From JAFGTP01 sp964498725 (lineage in GTDB: Bacteria > Fidelibacterota > UBA2242 > JAFGTP01), in the NCBI GenBank assembly GCA_964498725.1, contig CAZCHS010000024.1:1-34358 (forward strand): 34,358 nt of DNA, in the 5' to 3' direction. Made by a program: the position numbers and the translations under genes. Positions 1 to 8,134 of the stretch are shown in pieces. Under the pieces are notes generated by a model that had not been told where the DNA came from, did not search any database, and saw only the letters and a program-made list of their open reading frames with translations. How positions within the stretch are numbered: the stretch's first letter is position 1; every line of letters starts with the position of its first letter.

Positions 1-682
1 AACTCAAGTTTTCAGTCGTATATTTTTGAATGCATTCGGGGGAGTTGTTTTTTGTCGAATTCATATATTTTGAAACCGGATAGAAATTTAATTTTTCCCG
101 GTAGGGTTTTAGAGCACTAACCGCTTTCTCGGGTGTAAATTTTTTATGATTGAGCCAGGTTTGCAAATTATGACTGGTAATAATTGCCGGCATACGATTG
201 TGTATATGGGCGATTTTTTCTGCCGGTTCAGTTGTAATAACAGTGTAGGAGTTGATGATTTCGCCGGTTTTGGATTGCCATTGACTCCATAACCCTGCCA
301 TAGGCGTAAACTCATGATTGTCTCGAAAAATATAATAAGGCTGTTTACCGGTATTATCAGTTTTCCACTCATAATAACCATCGGTGATAACAATACAGCG
401 ATGGTCTTTCAGCAGCGGGGCGTAGCTCTGCTTTTCCATCAGAGTCTCACTGCGGGCATTGATCATCTTGTCGCCGATTTTCTGATCCTTTGCCCAAAAA
501 GGCAGCAGTCCCCAACGCATAGGAATTATTTTTCGTTCCCCGTTTTGGATCAAAATTGGCGTAGTTTGTGTCGGCGCGATATTGTAATTGGGCTGCCAGT
601 CAAATTGGGCGTTGCTCTCTTTAACCAAATATTCCTTGATTATTTCTGTTTTGTCTTTTGTTAAGGTTTTTCTTCCGCACAT
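1..682 (-). CDS. yedK: SOS response-associated peptidase (SRAP/YedK/HMCES family), 3' end off window
   Basis: The reading frame opens at ATG 680-682 and stays open to the window edge, giving about 227 residues. Family members run to roughly 220-230, so only the last few residues should be missing. The SRAP hallmarks are visible. Cys2 directly follows the initiator Met (MCGRK) and is the residue that links covalently to abasic sites in single-stranded DNA. There is an N-A-R-x-E-T motif (INARSETL), a catalytic-type glutamate in GYYEWK, and the conserved histidine in IHNRMP. In this family the protein shields abasic sites during replication. It lies upstream of, and divergent from, the cheV-like gene, and within 10 kb of lexA and a translesion polymerase locus. 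Identification is firm; SOS control is inferred from the family and not seen as an operator. Confidence 0.9.
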   Translation of the reverse strand, partial: MCGRKTLTKDKTEIIKEYLVKESNAQFDWQPNYNIAPTQTTPILIQNGERKIIPMRWGLLPFWAKDQKIGDKMINARSETLMEKQSYAPLLKDHRCIVITDGYYEWKTDNTGKQPYYIFRDNHEFTPMAGLWSQWQSKTGEIINSYTVITTEPAEKIAHIHNRMPAIITSHNLQTWLNHKKFTPEKAVSALKPYREKLNFYPVSKYMNSTKNNSPECIQKYTTENLS

Positions 683-847
683 AGTGTTTTAACCTACTTA
701 ATTTGTTATAAATTGACAATGGTTTTCAGAGAATAATTCATTAAAACTTATTATTTATTTTAATGATATTCATGTTTTGCACGATAATTGCATTGTAGCA
801 GCATACCGTATTTTCAGTTAAACATCGTGAATAAAAGGAATTTTCAA

Positions 848-1759
848 ATGGCTAATAAAATTCTCCTGGAAACCGGCACCAATGAAATGGAATTGCTGGC
901 TGTTATAGTGGACGGACAATATTTTGGAATGAATGTCGCAAAGGTTCAGTCGATCCAACAGTTTGATCCCCGAAAAGTTACAGGAATGCCCCGGTCAGCG
1001 GAAAGTATAATAGGGGTTTTGTCCTACCGGAAAAAATCAATTCCGGTAATTGATCTGGCACAAATTCTGGGAAAAGAAAGTTCTCCGAAAGATAGTAAAG
1101 ATATTGTTGTTATTACTGAATTTAATAATACTATTAACAGCTTTAAAGTTCATGGTGTGAATCAGATCTATCGAATTAGTTGGGACAGGCTGACGCCGTT
1201 AAAAGGCATTATGAGTAATAATTCCTATGTTACCGGTTCTGTTTTAATTGACGATAAGGAAATTTTGGTCCTTGACCTGGAATATATTTTAGCTACACTA
1301 TTCCCGGAGTTAACTCTGGAAGATGTTTCTGATGATACTGTGGCAGAACAAAAATCAATGCACCGGGACAATATTAAAATCTATTTTGCGGAAGATTCCG
1401 CTATCATCCGTACCGGTGTAGCCAAAGCCCTGGCCAAATCAGGTTATGCGAATATTACTGAGTTTGAAAATGGAAAAATGGCCTTTGACTATTTTATGGC
1501 ATTGAAAAATGGAGACCAGGACGGGCTTCAGAATTCTGTATTAATCTCTGATATTGAAATGCCGGTGATGGATGGTCTCACACTGTGTAAAAATCTGAAA
1601 AGTGATCCGGATTTACAAGAACTTCATATCACCATGTTCTCCAGCCTGATCAACCGGCAGATGATTGAAAAATGTAAAAGTGTCGGCGCTGACAATTATG
1701 TGACCAAGCCGGAAGTCAATAAACTGGTGCATATTCTGGATGATTTTTTTGAAAGATAG
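848..1759 (+). CDS. cheV: CheV-like chemotaxis coupling protein (CheW domain + receiver domain)
   Basis: This 303-residue protein has an N-terminal CheW-like domain (about residues 12-155) and a C-terminal response-regulator receiver domain (about 175-303). The receiver keeps its phosphorylation machinery: acidic pair E182/D183, phospho-acceptor D235 in SDIEMPVMDG, Ser265, and Lys287 in VTKPE. CheV proteins couple chemoreceptors to CheA and tune adaptation through phosphorylation. A longer frame with a TTG start at 788 exists. ATG 848 is preferred because an AAGGA Shine-Dalgarno sits 8 bases upstream and the CheW fold begins soon after. No other chemotaxis gene is in the window, so it is an orphan copy whose receptor partner lies elsewhere. 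A 184-bp transposable element begins about 50 bp downstream. Confidence 0.88.
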   Translation: MANKILLETGTNEMELLAVIVDGQYFGMNVAKVQSIQQFDPRKVTGMPRSAESIIGVLSYRKKSIPVIDLAQILGKESSPKDSKDIVVITEFNNTINSFKVHGVNQIYRISWDRLTPLKGIMSNNSYVTGSVLIDDKEILVLDLEYILATLFPELTLEDVSDDTVAEQKSMHRDNIKIYFAEDSAIIRTGVAKALAKSGYANITEFENGKMAFDYFMALKNGDQDGLQNSVLISDIEMPVMDGLTLCKNLKSDPDLQELHITMFSSLINRQMIEKCKSVGADNYVTKPEVNKLVHILDDFFER

Positions 1760-1810
1760 GCGTAGAAATAATAAGGTTAAAAAATAGCAATTCCAATTTT
1801 AAATTACTAA

Positions 1811-1994
1811 CCTGCATTATTCATAAAAATATGAACAATGCCTGCTTCGCGCCGATACGTTTCCTGTGGAAACTATCGGGATTAACCTGAATATCATTCT
1901 ATGAATTTTCCAATTCATCTTTTCATTGATTTTTCGTAACTTGTTAATTTTATTCGCTTTCCTTTAAAAATTGAAAATTCATGAATAATTCAGG
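1811..1994 (+). mobile_element. MITE-like non-autonomous element, copy A (184 bp)
   Basis: The ends are imperfect inverted repeats: CCTGCATTATTCAT on the left and ATGAATAATTCAGG on the right. Both sides are flanked by the 4-bp direct repeat CTAA (1807-1810 and 1995-1998), the signature of a target-site duplication. A second copy lies at 10347-10530 in the opposite orientation, with the same length, no gaps and 9 mismatches by eye (about 95% identity). Inside are a strong hairpin (GTTTCC/GGAAAC arms) and an internal sequence resembling its own end near 1882-1910. It encodes no protein. The right-hand CTAA contains the TAG stop of the neighbouring endonuclease gene. Four-bp duplications and CC-ending repeats resemble IS1380-type elements, but that assignment is inference. 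Confidence 0.8.
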
Positions 1995-2735
1995 CTAAAT
2001 CATAATCTCGTTTCCTGAATTAAATTCAAGCAATTTGGCCCAGTCGATAATGCCGTCCCTGCAAAATAAAAGACTAAATTCATAAGTAAATTTATTAATC
2101 ATACGAGCATATGATTTGTTAAATTCGTCGTTTTTCTCCTTTGCACTGTGACCCAGCGGTTCAATTATTTTGATATAAAAATCCTCTTCCCCGGTTATTT
2201 CTTTCCAAAAATTTTGTCCACATAATTTAAAATAATCGCCTTTATCACTTTTTGAATCTTTTCCATAGCAACAACCATTTATAGCAATTGCATGTAATTT
2301 TGAATTTGAGGTTCGCAAAGTTTTTTTAGCTTTTTTAAAATTATTTCTTAGCCGTTTAATTTGGCTGCTGTTACCCCAATTCGGGCCTGACTTTATCGAT
2401 ACAAGATATCTTATTCCATCCTTATCATACTCCAGATCAATGCCTTCTGCTGATGATTTCCATCCACCGAAAATAATAGAATTTACATAAATTGCAAGTT
2501 TTTCTAAAAAATCTCCAAATATTGTTTCCTCTTGTGACGATAAATAAGCATCCAGAATTGTTTGGATTAATTCTTGGGAGGTTAAAATATTTTTTGCTTT
2601 GAATAAATAGGGATTTTTCCTTTTTAGCACACTTTTTAGTTTTAACTTTTCTAATCTAATAATCCGTTTTTTATGAAAATCGCCAATATTTTTTTCTACA
2701 AATTTCTTTAAATCATTCTGGCTCAGTTTTTCCAT
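1995..2735 (-). CDS. Type II restriction endonuclease, PmeII-like
   Basis: A 246-residue protein whose gene overlaps the 3' end of the methyltransferase gene by 23 bp, the arrangement of a type II restriction-modification pair. The stretch VSIKSGPNWGNSSQ, the preceding GIDLEYD, and the later GQNFWKEITG, IIEPLGH and DWAKLLEFNSGN match my recollection of the PmeII endonuclease family. The likely PD-(D/E)xK core is the Asp of GIDLE followed 13 residues later by S-I-K, an atypical Ser at the usual acidic position. An upstream TTG at 2753 would add six residues. ATG 2733-2735 is preferred because AGAGGA lies five bases before it. The TAG stop lies in the target duplication of the element at 1811-1994, so insertion spared the gene. 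Target sequence unknown. Confidence 0.72.
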   Translation of the reverse strand: MEKLSQNDLKKFVEKNIGDFHKKRIIRLEKLKLKSVLKRKNPYLFKAKNILTSQELIQTILDAYLSSQEETIFGDFLEKLAIYVNSIIFGGWKSSAEGIDLEYDKDGIRYLVSIKSGPNWGNSSQIKRLRNNFKKAKKTLRTSNSKLHAIAINGCCYGKDSKSDKGDYFKLCGQNFWKEITGEEDFYIKIIEPLGHSAKEKNDEFNKSYARMINKFTYEFSLLFCRDGIIDWAKLLEFNSGNEIMI

Positions 2736-3573
2736 ATTTTCCTCTATCTTCAAATAATACTAATTCTGAAGTTTTGATATTTTTTTTCGTCATTTCGACG
2801 TAATTAGTCATAATTTCAATGCCAATGGAATTACGTCCTAACTTTTGCGCTACTTTATTTGTTGTCCCAGAACCTGAGAAGGGGTCTAATACCCAATCTC
2901 CCCGATCTGTAAATAATTTAATAAACCATTCGGGTAGTTTTTCCGGAAAAACGGCACTATGGTTTCTATTATTACATTCAGTCGCCATATGTAAAACATT
3001 TGTAGGGTAAACCAGTTTTTTACCGACCCAGTTGGAAACATTCTTGCCAAAACCACTACCCACACGTGAATTATCTCTAATTTTATCAGTCTCGCTCAAA
3101 TTATTCAACCTTGTTTTGGCCCAGGTTCCAATGGGAACTTTGACACTATCCTGATTCATTTTAAATTTTTTGTTTTTATTAAATTGTAATAAGCGTTCCC
3201 ATGAATCACGAAATCTGTTAGGCCATTTGCCGGGGAATGAATTTTTTTTATGCCAAACAAATTCTTCCGTCCATAACCAACCTTGCTTTCTCATTTCTAA
3301 TATCAATTCTATTACGTATGTATGCCGTTCGCCATTCATTACTTTTTCTTTAATATTCAGTATAAAAGTACCCGTTGGCTTTAATATTCTTAACAATTCG
3401 TCTGAAATTGGGAGAAACCATTCGACATACTTATTCGGATGTACTCCTCCGTAGGTATTTCTTCGCTGATCTGCATAGGGGGGAGAAGTAATGATCAAGT
3501 CTATTGAATCCGATTCAATTTCTTTGAGTTTTTCTCTACAATCACCATGTATTATATTAGTTTTTATTTCCAT
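2713..3573 (-). CDS. DNA methyltransferase of a type II R-M system (beta class, N4-cytosine or N6-adenine)
   Basis: A 286-residue S-adenosylmethionine-dependent DNA methyltransferase. Catalytic motif IV is TSPPY (residues 29-33) and the AdoMet-binding motif I is DPFSGSGTT (230-238) near the C terminus. Motif IV before motif I is the beta-class order. SPPY occurs in both N4-cytosine and N6-adenine enzymes, so the modified base is not decided. ATG 3571-3573 has an AGAGGA ribosome site. The gene precedes and overlaps the endonuclease gene by 23 bp, so translation is probably coupled and protection is made first. Both genes are clearly more AT-rich than the flanking dnaE2 gene, consistent with horizontal acquisition. 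Confidence 0.88.
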   Translation of the reverse strand: MEIKTNIIHGDCREKLKEIESDSIDLIITSPPYADQRRNTYGGVHPNKYVEWFLPISDELLRILKPTGTFILNIKEKVMNGERHTYVIELILEMRKQGWLWTEEFVWHKKNSFPGKWPNRFRDSWERLLQFNKNKKFKMNQDSVKVPIGTWAKTRLNNLSETDKIRDNSRVGSGFGKNVSNWVGKKLVYPTNVLHMATECNNRNHSAVFPEKLPEWFIKLFTDRGDWVLDPFSGSGTTNKVAQKLGRNSIGIEIMTNYVEMTKKNIKTSELVLFEDRGKYGKTEPE

Positions 3574-3646
3574 GTTGTCCTCTGATGTAAAATAATAAAT
3601 TTGTAAAATAGCAACAAGTATTAAAAAAATGATATCAGTATATGTC

Positions 3647-6604
3647 CTATTTCATCCTTGACAGACTCCATAATTTTTCAATGGTAATGGTATAAACCCC
3701 CCAGGCTTCCTCCACTTTACCGCGTACCACGAACAATGTTTCCCAATTCAGCAGATCGCCAAATTTCTGATAAACCTTGGGAAACATGACACATTCGTAA
3801 ATATCGGTTTCATCTTCGAAAGTGACAAATTCCATAGGCTCGCGCTTTTTGGTGCTGGTGACTTTGCGGGTAATCTTGACGCCGGCCAGGTTGATGGTTC
3901 GGCCTTTATGGTTGGGAATATCCATGGCTTTGCGCACTTTGCCTTTCAGAAAATCAGAATAAATGAAAAGCGGATGTTTAGTCACCGGAAAACCAAAGCA
4001 TTCGGTTTCCAGTTTTAAAATTTTATGAAGTGGCAGTTCGTCCTGCTTAGGCGGTAAAAAATTCGGTTCGTCATGCTCTTTTTTCAGGCAGTGGATTGCC
4101 ACGTGAAAGGCGATTTCCTTGTGCGACATCTGAGGCTCAATGCCGTAAAAGCAACCACTGTCAGTGAGCAGCATGGCATCGGCAAAATCCAGCTCGGTCC
4201 GTTGAAAGAAATTTTCTAAAGAAGTAAAAAATCCTTTTTTACGCTCTTCGATAATGGCGGCGACGGCTTTATGTTTCAGCCGCTGAATCGCCATGAATCC
4301 CATGCGGATCTTATTCTTTTTGCCTTTGTAATGGACTTCGCTGAGATTGATTTCGGGTTTGAGTATCTCGATGCCGAAGCGCCGGGCCTCGCTGAGATAG
4401 GCAAAAGGGGAGTAGAAGCCACCTTGGTTGGTGATTACTGCCGCCAGGAATTCCGCCGGATAATGGGCTTTCAGATAAGCACAGGTAAAAGATAACCGGG
4501 CAAAGGATGCTGAATGGGGCTTACAAAAGGAATAGCCGGAAAAGGATTCGATCATGGACCAGAGTTCGGTTGCCAACTGACGGGAATAACCCCGTTTTTC
4601 CGCGCCTTTGAAAAAATTTTTCTTCCACATCGGTTTTACTTCCCGCAGATTGGGACGGGAAATCACTTTGCGCAGGTAATCTGATTCCTTGTAACTGAAC
4701 CCAGCCACCTGCCGCGCTGCCATGGAAACTTGCTCCTCATAAACCATGATGCCGTAACTTTCTTTCAAAAATTTCAGGTCGGGATGGATCAGTTGCCAGG
4801 GTTTACCGTGAATGCGCTCCAGCATCAGGTTCGTGAAACGGTTGGCTGCCGGGCGAATGATGGAGGAATAGATGACAACGTGCTCAAAATCGGCGACACC
4901 GGCTTTGGCCAGCAACTGCCGCGTAGCCGGACTTTCAATATAAAATACGCCCATGGTTTTGCCCGATTCCATTAAATTTTTAGTTGTATCATCGTCAGTG
5001 CCATTAATAGAATAATAGTCCAGGTAAATTTTGCTGTAGCGTTTCAGCATTTTCAGTGTGTCCCGCACTACCGCCAGGGAGCGATTCCCCAGCAAATCGA
5101 TTTTCAGCAAGCCGGAATCCTCGGTCTGGTCTTTTTCCCATTCGATGATCCGGACACCTTTGGGGGCTTTTTCCACGGGAACATAATTTCGCATATCATC
5201 GGGGACAATGATCACTCCGCCGGGATGCACCGATGGGTAGCGGAAAATGCCGCGAATTTTGTCACTTTGCTGCAGGATTTCCAGCAAATCTTCATCGAGG
5301 TTCAGGTTTTTGAAGCGGTTATCGGTTTTGATCCACTCCACCAGGGCTTTCGGCCGGCTCATAAAGCCGATGCGCTTGGTGACCGCTTTGATCTCCTCAT
5401 TGGAAAGGCCAAAGACCTTACCGGTTTCCCGAATCGCTGAACGGGGCTGCAAAAAGACCTGGCTGGCCACCATGGCGGTGCGCTTTTCACCGTAACGCTT
5501 AAAAACAAATTCCAGCACATCATCCCGCTCGTCCCAGGGAAAATCAATATCAATATCCGGCATGTCCACCCGTTCCGGATGAATAAAGCGCTCAAACACC
5601 AGATTGTATTTAATGGGATCCACCTGGGTAATGAACAGGCAGTAGGAGACAATAGAAGCGGCGCCGGAGCCACGGCCGATCGTCGCGGTATTGCCGTTTT
5701 TCACAATATCATAAACAACCAGGAAGTAAGGGGCGAAACCCTTTTGAGTAATGATGGAAAGTTCATATTCGATTCGTTCTTTAATTTTCGGTGTGATTTC
5801 GGAATAGCGTTTTTTGGCGCCTTCATAAACCAGGTTGTGTAATTGTTTATTGGCTTTGTGGTTTTCCCGCAGATTCAGGCCGGGAAAAATGGTATCCACA
5901 AAGTTCCAGTCGGTTTTGCAGCGTTCCGTCACATAATGGGTGTTGTTGATGGCGTCCAGTGAATTGGGAAAGAGTTCCACCATTTCCTCTTCAGACCGGA
6001 AAAAGTGCTTTTTATCTTTGTAGTCATTTTTCGTTAATGCCGATAATGTTGTATTCTTTTCAATGGCTCTGAGAATTTTATGGGTCTTCTGCTCCTTTGA
6101 ATGACGAAAATAGACATCGCCGGTAGCCACCAGCTCCAGACCAAACTCCCGCGCCATGGCTCGCGCTTCAGCTTCTGACATGCCGCAGCGTAATTCCACA
6201 AAGAGATGAGTCGCAGAGATATATTTACGTAATTCTGCCAGCGCCGTTCGTTGATGCGTCAGAATAAACACACCGGCGTTTTGCTTTTTCAATAGTTTCT
6301 TCAGCGTGATCTCTTTATCGGCTTTGACATCGGAAATAATATGACAGATATTTTCGTAGCCCTTTTGGTTTTCTGCCAGCAGAATGAGGTCGAAATTGTC
6401 AGTGATAATATTTGTTCCAGCAATAGGCAGAATGTCAGCTTCTTTCGCTTTTTGGATAAAATGAATGAAACTGCGCAGGGAATTGACTTCTGTCAGCGCC
6501 ATCGCCGATTGCTTGCATTGCCGGGCACAGATCAATAACTGGTCAATGGTGATAGTGCCCATCATGGCGGAATAGGTCGAGTGTGTGTTTAGGTGTACGA
6601 ACAT
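3647..6604 (-). CDS. dnaE2: Error-prone DNA polymerase III alpha subunit, DnaE2 type
   Basis: A 985-residue C-family polymerase. Catalytic aspartates are in PDIDIDF (349-355; D350 and D352 correspond to E. coli D401/D403), and the third is in KIDLLG (D503, like D555). GRGSGAAS (310-317), FCKPHSASFA (693-702) and a C-terminal OB-fold region (about 900-985) are typical. The N-terminal PHP domain is degenerate: the first motif reads H-L-N-T-H, the usual T-D-H is T-E-V, and the usual D-V-H is D-V-Y, so proofreading is unlikely. Its length and its partners (lexA and a non-catalytic Y-family protein upstream on the same strand) mark it as the mutasome polymerase DnaE2 rather than replicative DnaE. 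No clear Shine-Dalgarno precedes ATG 6602-6604. The 58-bp leader follows directly after an inserted ATPase gene. Confidence 0.92.
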   Translation of the reverse strand: MFVHLNTHSTYSAMMGTITIDQLLICARQCKQSAMALTEVNSLRSFIHFIQKAKEADILPIAGTNIITDNFDLILLAENQKGYENICHIISDVKADKEITLKKLLKKQNAGVFILTHQRTALAELRKYISATHLFVELRCGMSEAEARAMAREFGLELVATGDVYFRHSKEQKTHKILRAIEKNTTLSALTKNDYKDKKHFFRSEEEMVELFPNSLDAINNTHYVTERCKTDWNFVDTIFPGLNLRENHKANKQLHNLVYEGAKKRYSEITPKIKERIEYELSIITQKGFAPYFLVVYDIVKNGNTATIGRGSGAASIVSYCLFITQVDPIKYNLVFERFIHPERVDMPDIDIDFPWDERDDVLEFVFKRYGEKRTAMVASQVFLQPRSAIRETGKVFGLSNEEIKAVTKRIGFMSRPKALVEWIKTDNRFKNLNLDEDLLEILQQSDKIRGIFRYPSVHPGGVIIVPDDMRNYVPVEKAPKGVRIIEWEKDQTEDSGLLKIDLLGNRSLAVVRDTLKMLKRYSKIYLDYYSINGTDDDTTKNLMESGKTMGVFYIESPATRQLLAKAGVADFEHVVIYSSIIRPAANRFTNLMLERIHGKPWQLIHPDLKFLKESYGIMVYEEQVSMAARQVAGFSYKESDYLRKVISRPNLREVKPMWKKNFFKGAEKRGYSRQLATELWSMIESFSGYSFCKPHSASFARLSFTCAYLKAHYPAEFLAAVITNQGGFYSPFAYLSEARRFGIEILKPEINLSEVHYKGKKNKIRMGFMAIQRLKHKAVAAIIEERKKGFFTSLENFFQRTELDFADAMLLTDSGCFYGIEPQMSHKEIAFHVAIHCLKKEHDEPNFLPPKQDELPLHKILKLETECFGFPVTKHPLFIYSDFLKGKVRKAMDIPNHKGRTINLAGVKITRKVTSTKKREPMEFVTFEDETDIYECVMFPKVYQKFGDLLNWETLFVVRGKVEEAWGVYTITIEKLWSLSRMK

Positions 6605-6662
6605 TGGGGCGGTTAAAAAAGTTTTTTAATATTAAGAGAAATGGTTTCTAATCTGATTTTTT

Positions 6663-7949
6663 TCAAAGCATCCATTCCCATATTGGAATAGTATCAATTT
6701 GAATACCGTCATAAAAAAACGTATCATTTTGATTATATGTTAATATCATATTTATATTTGTATGGAAATAGCTGTTTGCCGTAATCAGGCCTTTTATTTC
6801 ACGCTTTTTGTTATTTTCATTTAATTCATAGCATACCTGAATAGCGAGATAATTTTGTTGATTATCTTTTACTATAAAATCACACTCGTTAGTTTCTTTG
6901 ATATAAAATACCTCTTTATATCTTCTTTTTAGTTCAATAAAAACCAGGTTTTCTAATAACATCCCTTGATCTGGTGAAAATTTAAATGGAAGAGTAGAAC
7001 AAAAACCATTATCAATTGAAAAACTTTTTTTCTGAGATAGTAATTGTTTTTTTGAAGAAAAAGAAAATTTTTTTACACTATAAAGAAAAAAAGACATCTC
7101 TAAATATTTAATGAATTCTCTTGCCAGATCTCTGGACATAGAAAAGTAATTAGCAAGTTTTTTTAAGTTAACTATATTTGTTGTATGTCCTAATAAATAC
7201 AATGAGAATTCTTTAAGTAGCAGGACATCCCTAATATTAAAACGTATTGCTAAATCTTTATAAATAACGGTATTAAAATATGAACTTAATAAATCAATTT
7301 TGATATTTGTTTTTTTTATATTAAGAATTTCTGGCATTGCCCCGTAGTTTAAAAAATTATCAAAATGTCTAAGGATTTTTATTCGGTTACGCGATAGTGC
7401 TAATTCATTGTCCGTTTTTATGTGATAATGTTTTAAGAACTCTACAAAAGAAAAGGGAAATAAATGTTTTTCAATTATTCTACCAGATAATCTTGATGAA
7501 AAATCTGAAGACAATAACGCATTATTTGATCCTGTTAAGAAAAATTTATATTTTCCCTTGTGAAGATCATACTGATATTTTATCCATATTTCCCATTTAG
7601 GAATATTTTGAATTTCATCGAAAAAAATGTATAGATTCCCTTCAGGTTCCATTAGTTTAAAATACTGGTCCATTATTTCGTCAAGTAAATCTTCTGCGTT
7701 TTGACCAATAAAAGCTGGATAATCAAAATTGATAAAAAGAATATTTTTTGGAGCAATTTTATTCTTAAGCAATTGATTGATGATTTGTTTAAGAAGAAAA
7801 CTTTTTCCACATCTTCTAATGCCGGTTATTGCAATTACTTGATCCAGATCAACAATATCTAGTATTGCTTTTAGTAACTCACGTTTAGTTCCAGCCTGAA
7901 ATTTTTCGCCAGACCAGTGCCTGTTCAACTCTACTAGAAAATTTTTCAT
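6663..7949 (-). CDS. AAA-family ATPase with DUF4143-type C-terminal domain
   Basis: A 428-residue P-loop protein with Walker A GIRRCGKS (43-50), Walker B YIFFDEIQN (107-115) and the strand ending FFLTGSN (about 136-142). The C-terminal part, with the ECDFIVKD segment (PD-(D/E)xK-like remnant), is typical of the AAA_14/DUF4143 family. These proteins are abundant in AT-rich genomes, often horizontally acquired, and of unsettled function. It sits between the imuB-like gene and dnaE2, which are normally adjacent. Its base composition differs sharply: 17 of 60 bases are G/C in 7081-7140 against 31 of 60 in 5221-5280 of dnaE2. It has its own consensus promoter (8008-8036), so it looks like an autonomous insertion. 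The start is ATG 7947-7949 with a weak GGGAAG site. Confidence 0.88.
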   Translation of the reverse strand: MKNFLVELNRHWSGEKFQAGTKRELLKAILDIVDLDQVIAITGIRRCGKSFLLKQIINQLLKNKIAPKNILFINFDYPAFIGQNAEDLLDEIMDQYFKLMEPEGNLYIFFDEIQNIPKWEIWIKYQYDLHKGKYKFFLTGSNNALLSSDFSSRLSGRIIEKHLFPFSFVEFLKHYHIKTDNELALSRNRIKILRHFDNFLNYGAMPEILNIKKTNIKIDLLSSYFNTVIYKDLAIRFNIRDVLLLKEFSLYLLGHTTNIVNLKKLANYFSMSRDLAREFIKYLEMSFFLYSVKKFSFSSKKQLLSQKKSFSIDNGFCSTLPFKFSPDQGMLLENLVFIELKRRYKEVFYIKETNECDFIVKDNQQNYLAIQVCYELNENNKKREIKGLITANSYFHTNINMILTYNQNDTFFYDGIQIDTIPIWEWML

Positions 7950-7974
7950 ACTTTAACTTCCCTTTTATATTATA

Positions 7975-8004
7975 AATATAGATATTGACTATTTTAAAAG
8001 TCAA
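7975..8004 (-). promoter_or_regulatory. Second promoter-like element overlapping a repeated TTGAC-N10-GTCAA dyad
   Basis: On the minus strand TTGACT (8004-7999) and TATATT (7980-7975) are 18 bases apart. The -35 box again forms an arm of a TTGAC-N10-GTCAA dyad (7985-8004), identical in form to the one at 8017-8036. The dyad centres are 32 bp apart, about three helical turns. This could be a tandem promoter or an operator duplicated with its promoter. Confidence 0.4.
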
Positions 8005-8007
8005 TAA

Positions 8008-8036
8008 ATTATATTTTTGACGTTTATAATTGTCAA
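8008..8036 (-). promoter_or_regulatory. Consensus sigma70-type promoter for the AAA ATPase gene
   Basis: On the minus strand TTGACA (8036-8031) and TATAAT (8013-8008) are separated by exactly 17 bases, a perfect match to the housekeeping consensus. It points at the ATPase gene 60 bp downstream. The -35 box is one arm of the dyad TTGAC-N10-GTCAA (8017-8036), and the same dyad recurs 32 bp nearer the gene, which suggests repressor control. Confidence 0.7.
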
Positions 8037-8134
8037 AAAATAAATTTTTAAAACCATTATGAACAAGAAGTAGTTACACATAATGAACAATATTGCTGCG
8101 AATAATAAATTATACATATCCGTGTCCACTTTGC

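Noticed and set aside
109..393. Frame of 94 codons inside the SRAP gene region
   Set aside because: It is an out-of-frame shadow of the SRAP coding sequence on the same strand; the SRAP frame carries all the family motifs.
683..847. TTGACA at 713-718 as a promoter for the cheV-like gene
   Set aside because: No acceptable -10 hexamer lies at 16-18 bases; the best candidate, ATTCAT, is poor.
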